This document shows positions 15,029-23,645 of a DNA stretch of 24,607 nt, one piece after another. Position 1 is the stretch's first letter; every line of letters begins with the position of its first letter. The stretch is from Bacteroidota bacterium (lineage in GTDB: Bacteria > Bacteroidota > Bacteroidia > Chitinophagales > UBA2359). The position numbers and the translations under genes were made by a program. The DNA lies in assembly GCA_020631675.1 (NCBI GenBank), contig JAHDGT010000010.1, forward strand, positions 1 to 24,607, written 5' to 3'. Below the pieces are notes generated by a model that was not told the DNA's origin, ran no database searches, and was given only the letters and a program-made list of their open reading frames with translations.

Positions 15029-18000
15029 TTAACGCATCAAATACATCTTACCAACACCGCGCTTACTAAAGTAGTCATTAATATCAGGAGCCGTATACTC
15101 GTCCATTTGCTGACCATCACCTGCAAGGCTGGTCACCATTCTGTAGAGGTAAACCCCATTTGCTAAGGGGCTACCATACTGATCCGTTCCATCCCAAGCG
15201 AATTCCGTGATGTTATCTCCGATCTGAAGCGGACCTAATTCATCTTTTAGTATCTCTCTGACCACCGTACCATTAACGGTCATGATCTGAATTTTCAGAA
15301 ACTCAGGAATCTCAGAACCGGTCAAGGTGAATACGAAACGGGTAGAGCTGGTAAATGGATTCGGATAATTCACCATTTTGCTGATCATAGCAGCTGTAAT
15401 GATGTTGAACCTAACCTTATAGCTGGCTTCACCAGCAAAGCTATTATCGCTACGATCCTGGGCCTCTACGATCAACTCATGGTAACCATCTTGCAAGAAG
15501 GTCGGGTTCAGCGTAACATATGCTTCATTCACGCCTTCAGTTAAATTCGCTTCCACAAAAGTGAGGATCTCACTATTGAAAGGAATCTCTTCTTCCGTAG
15601 CAGGCTCGCCATTCTCATCAGGGTAACGAAGGAACAACTTGAAATCGCTCGTATCATTCAAGGCCAAGTACTGATTCTCGTCCTTAATACGAATGGCGAT
15701 CTCTGGCTTAGCACTCACCAATTCACCATCTAAAATATGTTGCCCATCAAAGGTTACGTCAACGATCGGGTTGATCTGATCGCTCACTACTACGAAAGAC
15801 AAAACGAACTTATTATTGAAGTTGAATTTCTCCAACTGATCCAAGTCAGGATTAATGGTCACCTCTAACAAGTTATTGCCCAACATGCCTTCTGTTCCAT
15901 GACTGAAGTCAGCTATGATAGAACTACCAGCCGCAATAGGTGGGTGCTTCTTATAAACCGTGGTCGTATCATTTGAATTGATGAAGTCGTATTGCACCAA
16001 GATACTGTCCATATCACTGCTTCCCGCATTATCTAAGGCGTATTGTAAGTGAACAGGCTCTCCTTCTTGTAGGGTGTCGGATTCGAATGAGAAGAAACTT
16101 TGATAGTTCAAGGCGATTTCTCCTGCCTGTTGGTAATGTACCCTCCAGTGTTGTAATTGCGGTACGGTACGGGCTGCTGTATCAGCTGTTTGAGCCACTA
16201 GTTTCAAGAAAGGGTACTCATTGGCATTGATACTACTCAGATCCATATCGCTTAAAGGCGCATTGAACAAGAAAGACTCACTTAGTTGGGTATCCAAACC
16301 ATAGAGGTCAATGGTGAATTCGTCAATGTCCACATCAGCAGCTTCCAAGCTTTCGTAATCCCAGATCAATTCGCCCCATTCTAAAGAAGGACCGATGGTC
16401 GTGGAGGTGATGCGCCCATCTTGGGTATGGCCGATGAATTCATCCATGGTGAAGGTTTCTAAGCTTCCCTCTTCGCCTAATAACTTTTTACCCGCGAAGC
16501 CCGGCATATTCTTTCTACCTAAATAAATGAAGCCTTGATCCGGAGATACTGCTCCCGGCTCCTCAATACCCATATTCTCGAAGAAGGTCAATATCTCGTC
16601 TTGATAACCGCTTAGGATAGGCTCATCGGTATCTGTGGTGTTGATGCGATGATCGGTCACGCTATAAGCTAATACGTAATAACCATCAGGTATCTGGTTG
16701 TCGAACAAGTTGGTCAGATTGTCCAATTGCTCTACAGATCCAGTATAATACTCTAAGCCATACTTTTCGCCTGACCCACACTGATTATTTCCGAATGTAC
16801 CTCGAAGTAAACAAGCATCCGTTTCTTCTGGATTAACCTGAACTGAAGTAAGCGGTAAAAATTCCGCATCTGGTGAAAAAGCTACAACGGTAATACCGCC
16901 ATTACAGTCATTTTTCAAACAACTTTGCCCGATCATAGTGATCGTATTGTTCAGAGTGACCAAGATTTCATTGGTCCCATAACGGTTGTTATCTATGGTT
17001 AGTCGGTTTGTCGGTCCGGTATAGCGGAAGTCTCTACTCAGACTATCCAATACTATTTTGTGATAGCTGTCTTTCTGGAATTGGTAAAAATGCGATTGGT
17101 TCCACCCGGGTTCTCCATCGGCTAAATAGACAAAGGAGCTATATCTCCAATTGTAAGATCCATCGTCTGATGGGATCTGACTGGTACGCCAATAGTAAAC
17201 TTGGTCATCTTCCCAGCTCATTTCAGGTTGCCACTCGATCACTCCGGAAGGACTGTTCAATATTTCCACTTCCAAAAGCGGACTATTGAATTTTTCAGTG
17301 GTGTCTATCTCTATTCGATAGGGGAGAGAGGAGAGTAGCGGACGACCTGTTGCCGCTTTTAATGTGATGTCAGGATTCGTAGCTATAGAGAAGTTACAAG
17401 GTGCAATAGGTTCTAATAGATCAGAAAAAATGTACACCTGGAAGTTGCTCAATAAGTTATTATCCTCACAATCTTCTTCGATCTCGAAACCACTATCTAC
17501 TTGAATGCTGATGTAGTTTTCACCTGCGACTTCGCTTGGGTCGCCTGTTTGTACATAAACGGTTAAGGTATCAGACAATACAGGTGCCTGAAAGCGACGG
17601 ATGATCTGCTCATTAGAGCCATCAGGGAAGGTGCGTTCAACAGTAACATCTATTGAGTCTTGTATACCTGAACCCAAGTTCCAGACCACTACATTTACTG
17701 CGAAAGAGTCCAGCGTAGCGTCAATTTCACTTGCAGGAGGGTTGAAGAAAACATCACTTGTTTCAATATGATATTCAGGTCTGTCATATGCGGATATGCG
17801 TAGTGCGGGATCACCGGCTAGCGTGTACTGCTGTACGGTTAGTTTTACTCCTTTGTGTCCGGCTTGTGTTTCATCCTCAATATAGATTTCTTCGATAGCA
17901 TTAACAATGCTTTCCCCAAAAGTGAGGTCATAGGTATCTAAACAGAAATGGTCATACAGAGCTGACAGGTAGATATCCATCTGAGTAGGGAAACCGAAGG

Positions 18001-20143
18001 AAACAGGTGCTAAGAAGCCGATACTGCCCAGTCCATCTGCCAATACATAGTCCTCACTCATAGAGCCATCTGCACTGGTAGGTCCTTGAAGGTTACCAAT
18101 GAAACAAGATCCGGAAATGATCAAAGGGTACTTGCCATAATTGGTATAGTCTGTAGGTTCGCCAAGGGCTACATCCCAATATGCGCCCGAAGAGTGCCCG
18201 ATAAATGAAACCACTCCAACACCCTGATTAAAGAGCTCTTGAACCTCAGGTGCTTCTTCTACGCCTTCTGTTGTCTTAGCATAAGTGAATATCACTTCGC
18301 CACCCATTAAACTATCTTCATAAACAGGCTTGTATTCGTCTAAGTAGGATAAGAACTGCGCTGCTTCCGTGTAGTTGTTTCCTCCGGCAATATGCATGGC
18401 TTGTTTGTACCAGAGGCGATCTTCTTTGGTGCAGGGCTTATAGGCTTCGTATTCTATGACTTTATCCAAATAGATACGAACATGCTCAGGCGTTTGCGCA
18501 GGCACTCTACCCGTGGCGAGCTGAGGTTGATATGAGGTGATGCCTGACGTACTGAGTTGCACATCAGAGGCTCTATGTCCCCAGCTTGGCACTAAGCAAG
18601 CATTGTATTGATTCGGGTCGGTAGTGGCTTTATTATATTCCACTCCTTTTCCTAATAATAGTAAGTGAGAAGGGGTAACATTCCAATTCTCTATGGCGTA
18701 ATTCACGAATTGTGAAATGCTGAGCGGATGTTTACCGATACCCCATGCGAATTGGTCATACAATTCGTCTACATTCACAATGATAGGGTTGTATCCCCCA
18801 CCAATTTCAGTGCTTCGGTAATCCGCATAAGCTTGTACATGATCTGTTGACCCTTGCTGTAGTTGCGGATGGGATAAAATGATATAATCCCCTTGATTAA
18901 CCGTTTCGGAGAAGTCAGTGAATTGTGTCTGGTTGATCAATTCTGCTTCAACGGTGGTTACGGCTAATGAAGAGGTCGTATTGGTGAAATAGAGTTGACG
19001 GTATTGCGGACCGGATATAACGGGGTATAACATGAACTTATAGACATCATCACCTGAAGAATCGTCTACTACTGGTTCAATACGTTGGTTATTGGTTATG
19101 TCGTACAAAGCAGGTTGACTACCACCGTTGAAATTGGTGATTTCAATGTACTTCACCCCATCATTAGGTAAGGTGAAACGATAGTTTCTTTTATTGTCGA
19201 AGTTGTAAGAGTGAGGATAAGTGATTTTAGCGTATACCCCGCTGATTTTATCAACTATTGAGCTGTCAGCCAAAGCACTGAAGGTAACTTCTGTCTCATC
19301 ATCTACTAATTCATCTACAGGAACATTGAAGTTGAAGGTACGCATGTCGTAGCCTTCGAATAAGGTATCCACATAAATGTTACCCGATAATAGAATTTGT
19401 ACGTGGTGATCAGGGATATTCGTGAAGTCATCACTTTGACCAACGATCTTGCATTCTACTTTAGCGGTACCTCCCGCATCCGTATAAATGGAAGGGGTTT
19501 CTACATCATAGGTTTTGCTGTCTTCTTCTTGTATAAGACTTCCGACAAATCCTTCTCCTTCACCATAGTCGGCGAAATAATTATTCACCCCACCTAAGTT
19601 ACGGAAAGGCTGACCAGGAAAGAAGATGTTTCGGATCACTTCCACGCTCTCATACTCAAAGTGGGTTTCAGGAGGAGGAGGTAAGTCAATGATCTCATTA
19701 GCAGTATCTTCATAGCGTTCTCCTGAGTAGCTTGGGTCCCAAACTAAGTAGTATACACTGGTGTCGGAGAATAAGCTGCGATATTCATGTGGTTGCCAAG
19801 CATCATAGGTGTACAAGAAACGATCAAATTCGCCATCATTACGTTCCCCATAAAATTCAATTTTATCACCTGTGGAGAAGGTCGCGTCATCACTGTCGAA
19901 GTAAATAGGAATTTCGCGTCCTTTATGGAACATCTTATACTGATCCATATCCTCAGGTACGCTATAAGTGGAAAGCGTATTGAAGTCGATTTTATGCAGT
20001 CCGTCCTTAGCTACTTTGATTCGTAAGTAAGACTTGTCATATTCAATCCAATCATTTTGATAATCGTCTTGTGCGATCAATTCGGTATTGGATAGAAAGG
20101 AAATGCCGCTAAGCAGCAGTAAAATAGAAAGTATATAACGCAT
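15029..20143 (-). CDS. porU2: PorU2-like C25-family sortase, paralog 2, with its own T9SS tail
   Basis: A 1704-aa exported protein, starting MRYILSILLLLSGISFLSN, with the same domain order as its neighbour: N-terminal beta domain (NDWIEYDKSY...VAKDGL, GQPFRNLGG...FADYGEGEGF), C25 peptidase with His650 in FIGHSS and Cys680 in SGSCFIGN, CARDB-like Ig domain, Fn3-like strands, an ILEI/FAM3-like segment at about 1080-1208 (C1080 in DCNGGITVV), and a T9SS tail from about 1592 ending GKMYLMR. The His-Cys distance is 30 residues in both paralogs. The ATG at 20143 is preferred over an in-frame TTG at 20161. Only 55 bases separate it from the upstream PorV2-like gene, so the two probably form an operon. 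The residue after the catalytic His differs (GHS against GHG), which may change specificity. Confidence 0.85.
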   Translation of the reverse strand: MRYILSILLLLSGISFLSNTELIAQDDYQNDWIEYDKSYLRIKVAKDGLHKIDFNTLSTYSVPEDMDQYKMFHKGREIPIYFDSDDATFSTGDKIEFYGERNDGEFDRFLYTYDAWQPHEYRSLFSDTSVYYLVWDPSYSGERYEDTANEIIDLPPPPETHFEYESVEVIRNIFFPGQPFRNLGGVNNYFADYGEGEGFVGSLIQEEDSKTYDVETPSIYTDAGGTAKVECKIVGQSDDFTNIPDHHVQILLSGNIYVDTLFEGYDMRTFNFNVPVDELVDDETEVTFSALADSSIVDKISGVYAKITYPHSYNFDNKRNYRFTLPNDGVKYIEITNFNGGSQPALYDITNNQRIEPVVDDSSGDDVYKFMLYPVISGPQYRQLYFTNTTSSLAVTTVEAELINQTQFTDFSETVNQGDYIILSHPQLQQGSTDHVQAYADYRSTEIGGGYNPIIVNVDELYDQFAWGIGKHPLSISQFVNYAIENWNVTPSHLLLLGKGVEYNKATTDPNQYNACLVPSWGHRASDVQLSTSGITSYQPQLATGRVPAQTPEHVRIYLDKVIEYEAYKPCTKEDRLWYKQAMHIAGGNNYTEAAQFLSYLDEYKPVYEDSLMGGEVIFTYAKTTEGVEEAPEVQELFNQGVGVVSFIGHSSGAYWDVALGEPTDYTNYGKYPLIISGSCFIGNLQGPTSADGSMSEDYVLADGLGSIGFLAPVSFGFPTQMDIYLSALYDHFCLDTYDLTFGESIVNAIEEIYIEDETQAGHKGVKLTVQQYTLAGDPALRISAYDRPEYHIETSDVFFNPPASEIDATLDSFAVNVVVWNLGSGIQDSIDVTVERTFPDGSNEQIIRRFQAPVLSDTLTVYVQTGDPSEVAGENYISIQVDSGFEIEEDCEDNNLLSNFQVYIFSDLLEPIAPCNFSIATNPDITLKAATGRPLLSSLPYRIEIDTTEKFNSPLLEVEILNSPSGVIEWQPEMSWEDDQVYYWRTSQIPSDDGSYNWRYSSFVYLADGEPGWNQSHFYQFQKDSYHKIVLDSLSRDFRYTGPTNRLTIDNNRYGTNEILVTLNNTITMIGQSCLKNDCNGGITVVAFSPDAEFLPLTSVQVNPEETDACLLRGTFGNNQCGSGEKYGLEYYTGSVEQLDNLTNLFDNQIPDGYYVLAYSVTDHRINTTDTDEPILSGYQDEILTFFENMGIEEPGAVSPDQGFIYLGRKNMPGFAGKKLLGEEGSLETFTMDEFIGHTQDGRITSTTIGPSLEWGELIWDYESLEAADVDIDEFTIDLYGLDTQLSESFLFNAPLSDMDLSSINANEYPFLKLVAQTADTAARTVPQLQHWRVHYQQAGEIALNYQSFFSFESDTLQEGEPVHLQYALDNAGSSDMDSILVQYDFINSNDTTTVYKKHPPIAAGSSIIADFSHGTEGMLGNNLLEVTINPDLDQLEKFNFNNKFVLSFVVVSDQINPIVDVTFDGQHILDGELVSAKPEIAIRIKDENQYLALNDTSDFKLFLRYPDENGEPATEEEIPFNSEILTFVEANLTEGVNEAYVTLNPTFLQDGYHELIVEAQDRSDNSFAGEASYKVRFNIITAAMISKMVNYPNPFTSSTRFVFTLTGSEIPEFLKIQIMTVNGTVVREILKDELGPLQIGDNITEFAWDGTDQYGSPLANGVYLYRMVTSLAGDGQQMDEYTAPDINDYFSKRGVGKMYLMR

Positions 20144-20198
20144 AGGGAGTTGCAAAGTCAAGGTGAATAGGATGTGGTCAAAAAGGGAATCAGATCAA

Positions 20199-21323
20199 TT
20201 AGTTACGAGTATTCTGTCCTTTTCGAACAATATCTAACTTGAGTGAAATGACGTTAGAAAAAATGCCGTCGCTTACTCTATTCAAACCCGTGAATGCGTA
20301 ATCGATATAAATTTCTTTGATCTTAAGTCCTAATCCCACATTCGGCTGAATGCTGGTATAGGTCTCTCCATTTGTATCGTCTTGGATCTGCTGGATGTTG
20401 TTCATCCCTAATCTTAAGAATACAAAATCATCATAGTCGAATTCCAAGCCCAGACGTGGGTCGATGCTTATGGCGTCAGTTTTGATCAAGGTGTTCCGTC
20501 TTCCATCTGTTGTGATATCGAAGTTCAATTCTGAGAGTAAGCCCATTTTCTCTCCAATATCCAATTTGTAGCTGGCACCTAAGATGATGCGCATAGCGGT
20601 CAGTTCAACAGATTTCAGCGGGATAACATTTTCCGTTAGTGCTAGGATTTCTTGTTCTTCTTCGGTGAAGCCGAAACTCCAGGTATTGTAAGTGCGAGGG
20701 AAATCTCTAAGCATTAAGCCTACGGTCAATCCTTCTGTAATGTCATAATGTGCACCTAAGTCAAGTCCTAAGCCCCAAGCGGTCGCGAAAGAGCCTACTT
20801 TGCGATAAATGACTTTGGCTGTACCACCAACACGTAGTTTCCCGAGAGACTGTCCGTAGCTTAATAAGAAAGCGTAATCGGCAGCGGAGAAACTACTTAT
20901 GTTATCGTAATTGACACTGCCATCTGGCTCTAAAATGTAGAGGGTATTCGGGATGTCGTCAATAGCAAAGCGAATAACATTCAGTCCAATAGCTCTTTTT
21001 CCATCAGATATGGGCAAGGCAGCACCTAAATGGTCATATTTAGCGATGCCTGCGAACCATTCTGCGTGCATAGCACCAACTTGTAAGTTGTTCAGGTGCA
21101 TTAGTCCGGCAGGATTCCAATATCCGCTATTCACGCCATTGGTAGAGACGATGGAGGCATTCCCCATAGCTAAATTCCTAGCACCTAATCCAAGAGAGAG
21201 GAATTCATTACTATACTTAGGTGTATTGGTATCGTCGCCTGTGCTTTGAGCTTGGGCATTGCTTGAATTCGCGCAAAATATAAACATGCTCAATACGAGC
21301 ATTGTTAGCAGCTTTTTTAACAT
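20199..21323 (-). CDS. porV2: PorV2-like outer-membrane beta-barrel protein of the type IX secretion system
   Basis: A 374-aa protein. The signal peptide MLKKLLTMLVLSMFIFCANSSNAQAQ is followed by FLSLGLGARNLAMGNASIVSTNGVNSGYWNPAGL, the hallmark start of the PorV/PorQ (FadL-like) barrel family. The rest is alternating beta strands (GVGGTAKVIYRKVG-type, GLGLDLGAHYDITEGLTVGLMLRDF), with a final strand at VISLKLDIVR. Canonical PorV collects cargo from the translocon and hands it to the PorU sortase. Its position immediately upstream of two PorU-like C25 proteins supports an equivalent shuttle role here and the PorV2 naming. It could instead be a PorQ-like protein, but PorQ is normally linked to PorZ-type partners and no such gene is seen. 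Confidence 0.85.
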   Translation of the reverse strand: MLKKLLTMLVLSMFIFCANSSNAQAQSTGDDTNTPKYSNEFLSLGLGARNLAMGNASIVSTNGVNSGYWNPAGLMHLNNLQVGAMHAEWFAGIAKYDHLGAALPISDGKRAIGLNVIRFAIDDIPNTLYILEPDGSVNYDNISSFSAADYAFLLSYGQSLGKLRVGGTAKVIYRKVGSFATAWGLGLDLGAHYDITEGLTVGLMLRDFPRTYNTWSFGFTEEEQEILALTENVIPLKSVELTAMRIILGASYKLDIGEKMGLLSELNFDITTDGRRNTLIKTDAISIDPRLGLEFDYDDFVFLRLGMNNIQQIQDDTNGETYTSIQPNVGLGLKIKEIYIDYAFTGLNRVSDGIFSNVISLKLDIVRKGQNTRN

Positions 21324-21391
21324 GCTATCTGGTTCGGGTTATGGAACGAGTGTTCACAGTGAGTGAAAATCAGTGTTTGTACAAGGGCTTA

Positions 21392-21464
21392 GCTTAGGTA
21401 TAATGTTTTACCTAAGCCCAATACCAGCACAAACGCCTAGTAAACACCACATAGATGTGGGTGT
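21392..21464. promoter_or_regulatory. Two dyads in the 290-base leader of the PorV2-like gene
   Basis: GCTTAGGTA (21392-21400) pairs with TACCTAAGC (21409-21417). ACACCACAT (21444-21452) pairs with ATGTGG-GTGT (21455-21464, one extra G). Both lie between the PorV2 start (21323) and a possible promoter box at 21560-21553. They may be leader hairpins or operator sites. I do not recognise a riboswitch class. Confidence 0.35.
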
Positions 21465-21552
21465 GAGCGAAAGGGTTGCCCAGTAACTGGTTTAAAGATG
21501 GCAATCGTCATCTATGGAGCGATATGATTACGATGCGAATACCTTTCGGCTA

Positions 21553-21560
21553 CAAAAATA
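21553..21560 (-). promoter_or_regulatory. Possible -7 box for porV2
   Basis: On the minus strand the sequence is TATTTTTG followed by TAGCC, matching the Bacteroidota -7 box TAnnTTTG. No TTTG is found at the expected upstream distance, so support is partial. It would give a leader of about 220 bases. Confidence 0.35.
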
Positions 21561-21613
21561 CGGATCTTTGGCTTGCGGGGATGTCGGGAAACACGCTAAG
21601 CGCGAAAATTATT

Positions 21614-22528
21614 CTATTTGATAAGGCGGTAAAGTTGTGCGACCTCTTTTTTGCGTACTGCTTCAAAGTGCCACCATTCATTGCGTATGCTTAAGAAGCC
21701 TGCTTTGCGCATCACAGAACGCAGTAAATTTCTATTGTTGATGTGTTTTTGTTGGAGCTCTCCTGATTGAAGCATTTCGGCTTCTTTTTTTGAGCCTGCT
21801 TTCGGGCCGAAGTGATCGTAAGGAGTACCCATGTCAAGTGCTTCTCCTTGTTTATTAACGATAGTTAGATCTACGGCCGCACCATAATTATGTATAGATG
21901 ACCCAGGATAGGCGACATAGTGTCTTTGTGGGGTGTTTTTCACTAAGTCCCACATATATTGTTGGACACGGACCGGACGTGCGGCATCTAAGACCAGAAG
22001 GCTTAAATGAGGGTCATGTTCTTTTAAGTATTCTTGTGCTTTACTTAGCTTTTGGGCGATTTCATGGCGTAGATAGGCCTTTTTCAAATCGCCATATACA
22101 TTTTGCCCCATGAAGTTTTGTTGAGTAGCATACTTCAGGTCAACCTGAATGGAGGGGTCTATATTTTGGATATCTACTAAATGATATTCTTCGAAGAGTT
22201 GTTTTAGTTGCCCTTCTTTTAATGGGTTTGGAGGTAAGGTTTGCTTATTGGATACAGCATGGGTATGATCATGCCCATGTCCATGTCCATGCTCTTGTTG
22301 ATGGTCGTTATTCTTAAGGTTTGTTTGTTCCTTGAGCTGCTGTTCTGTTTGCTGTAGTTCAGTAGTTTCTTGATCTGTTTTTCTTTGGACTTTACCTACA
22401 TTCTTATTTTTCTCTGTGTAGCTTTTTGTGGCTATGGTAGGAGGCTTCTGACCGATCTCATAGATCCAGTAGTTGAGTAGTACCAATAGTACAAGAATAA
22501 AAGCGGAAAGGAACTTATTGATGTCCAC
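21614..22528 (-). CDS. VanX-like D-Ala-D-Ala dipeptidase (M15D), membrane-anchored, His-rich linker
   Basis: A 304-aa protein. One N-terminal membrane segment (FLSAFILVLLVLLNYWIY, residues 6-23) is followed by a Gln/Glu/Lys linker and a His-rich run, EHGHGHGHDHTH (seven His between 76 and 90). The catalytic M15D domain covers about 110-304: LDAARPVRVQ, SIHNYGAAVD (zinc ligands H213 and D220) and EWWHFE (catalytic E284, ligand H287), the same spacings as VanX. The family cleaves D-Ala-D-Ala; chromosomal copies outside resistance clusters are usually thought to recycle peptidoglycan dipeptides. The anchor and linker would place the enzyme on the periplasmic side of the inner membrane. The His run may help load zinc (inference). 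No vanH/vanA-type genes are nearby, so a glycopeptide-resistance role is not supported. The start codon is GTG. Confidence 0.9.
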   Translation of the reverse strand: MDINKFLSAFILVLLVLLNYWIYEIGQKPPTIATKSYTEKNKNVGKVQRKTDQETTELQQTEQQLKEQTNLKNNDHQQEHGHGHGHDHTHAVSNKQTLPPNPLKEGQLKQLFEEYHLVDIQNIDPSIQVDLKYATQQNFMGQNVYGDLKKAYLRHEIAQKLSKAQEYLKEHDPHLSLLVLDAARPVRVQQYMWDLVKNTPQRHYVAYPGSSIHNYGAAVDLTIVNKQGEALDMGTPYDHFGPKAGSKKEAEMLQSGELQQKHINNRNLLRSVMRKAGFLSIRNEWWHFEAVRKKEVAQLYRLIK

Positions 22529-22598
22529 AATATCAGTTTGATAAGCAGTTAGGGATAGGGATTTGACAAAGGTGGGCTAAATTCATGCCATATGTATA

Positions 22599-22623
22599 CA
22601 ACTATTGATTACAACAATAGTTG
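22599..22623. terminator. 9-bp hairpin after the DUF4846 gene
   Basis: CAACTATTG (22599-22607) pairs exactly with CAATAGTTG (22615-22623), 7-base loop. It lies 10 bases past the DUF4846 stop on the minus strand and may end that transcript. There is no strong U run, so support is moderate. Confidence 0.4.
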
Positions 22624-22632
22624 CCTCTTGGT

Positions 22633-23634
22633 TTAGGGGAATCTTTTTAAATCGTTGTTAGAGAACGTCCAATCCGGTGTATATAAAGTATCGCCGAAAT
22701 TAGTACTGAACCAAGGGCTTTTGTTTTTGTCATTCGGGTTTTTGACGATGTGCATACTTTGAGCAGGCATATAGCTTTGTAAAAGTAGAAAGAGTGTTTC
22801 TCCTGTGGTGGTATTTTGGGCAACATCGGCTACTAACATCGCATGTCCCGGGCTTCCTCCCTGGATGAATACATCACCAATTTGGATGTTCGCTACATCT
22901 GAGACTCTTTTTAGTTCTTTTTCAAGTGATAAGGTACCGGCATACATGAATATGTTCATGAGGTAGCTTTTAAAGCTGCTATAGCTATCATTCGGATTTT
23001 GTTGTACCCAGTTTACCTTATTACCTGATATTTTAGGGCGTTCTCCAGCTCTCCATCTGTTATAGGATACTTTGTCTCCACTGGTATAGTTAAAGTGGAT
23101 CTTATCGTATTGTTTTTGCTGGTAAAGGTATTCCGCTCTTAATCGCATGACCGCGTCCGCACATTGCTGTAGGTCTTTATTGCCGATTTCTATATTTACG
23201 ACAGCATGGTGGGAAGATTGATTTGACTTTAGCTGCCCGTTATAGAGTTGTACTTGAGTGCCATTAGGAAGTAAAGGAAGTTGTCTTAGCCAATCCGCAT
23301 AAGTGTTTTTATTGGCTTTTATTCTTTCAAAGCCGGGGGGTACCGGGATTCTATTGATGAGTATGTCTTTTGCATCGTGAGCTGGAAGCCAGTTGTATTT
23401 ATAGTTTTTGGCAACCAAAGGCGCTTGGGTAGCACTTGAAGAACGCAGTGATGTTTCAGCTTCAGCTTCAGCTTCGACTTCAGTAGTATTGGTTTGGTCG
23501 GCTTCTGTTTCCTGAGGAGTATTGGTAAAAACAGTTACAGCCCGCTCAACAGTGTTCTGTTGGCAGGCTGCTAATGATAATATTATACAAGTTAAACCGA
23601 GAAGTTTGGAATAATGGGTGGTTTGCAGGAACAT
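22633..23634 (-). CDS. DUF4846-domain lipoprotein
   Basis: A 333-aa lipoprotein: N-terminal apolar segment with lipobox LSLAAC (Cys24), then a low-complexity Thr/Glu/Ala spacer (EVEAEAEAET, coded by a six-base TTCAGC repeat at about 23455-23484). From about residue 80 the DUF4846 pattern is clear: WLRQLPLLPNGTQVQLYNG, HHAVVNIEIGNKDLQQCADAVMRLRAEYLY, IHFNYTSGDKVSYNRWRAGERP and GGSPGHAMLVADVA. The biochemical function of the family is unknown. The late GSPGHA motif with its conserved His, in a context like NlpC/P60-type papain-like folds, hints at an enzymatic pocket (weak inference). It starts 11 bases after the stop of the thioredoxin-like gene, so the two are co-transcribed and both exported, suggesting a shared envelope role. 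Confidence 0.88.
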   Translation of the reverse strand: MFLQTTHYSKLLGLTCIILSLAACQQNTVERAVTVFTNTPQETEADQTNTTEVEAEAEAETSLRSSSATQAPLVAKNYKYNWLPAHDAKDILINRIPVPPGFERIKANKNTYADWLRQLPLLPNGTQVQLYNGQLKSNQSSHHAVVNIEIGNKDLQQCADAVMRLRAEYLYQQKQYDKIHFNYTSGDKVSYNRWRAGERPKISGNKVNWVQQNPNDSYSSFKSYLMNIFMYAGTLSLEKELKRVSDVANIQIGDVFIQGGSPGHAMLVADVAQNTTTGETLFLLLQSYMPAQSMHIVKNPNDKNKSPWFSTNFGDTLYTPDWTFSNNDLKRFP

Positions 23635-23645
23635 CGGGCTTGTGT

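Noticed and set aside
21614..22528. Glycopeptide (vancomycin) resistance locus
   Set aside because: Only a VanX-type dipeptidase is present; no ligase, dehydrogenase or two-component genes are adjacent, and the protein is membrane-anchored, unlike VanX.
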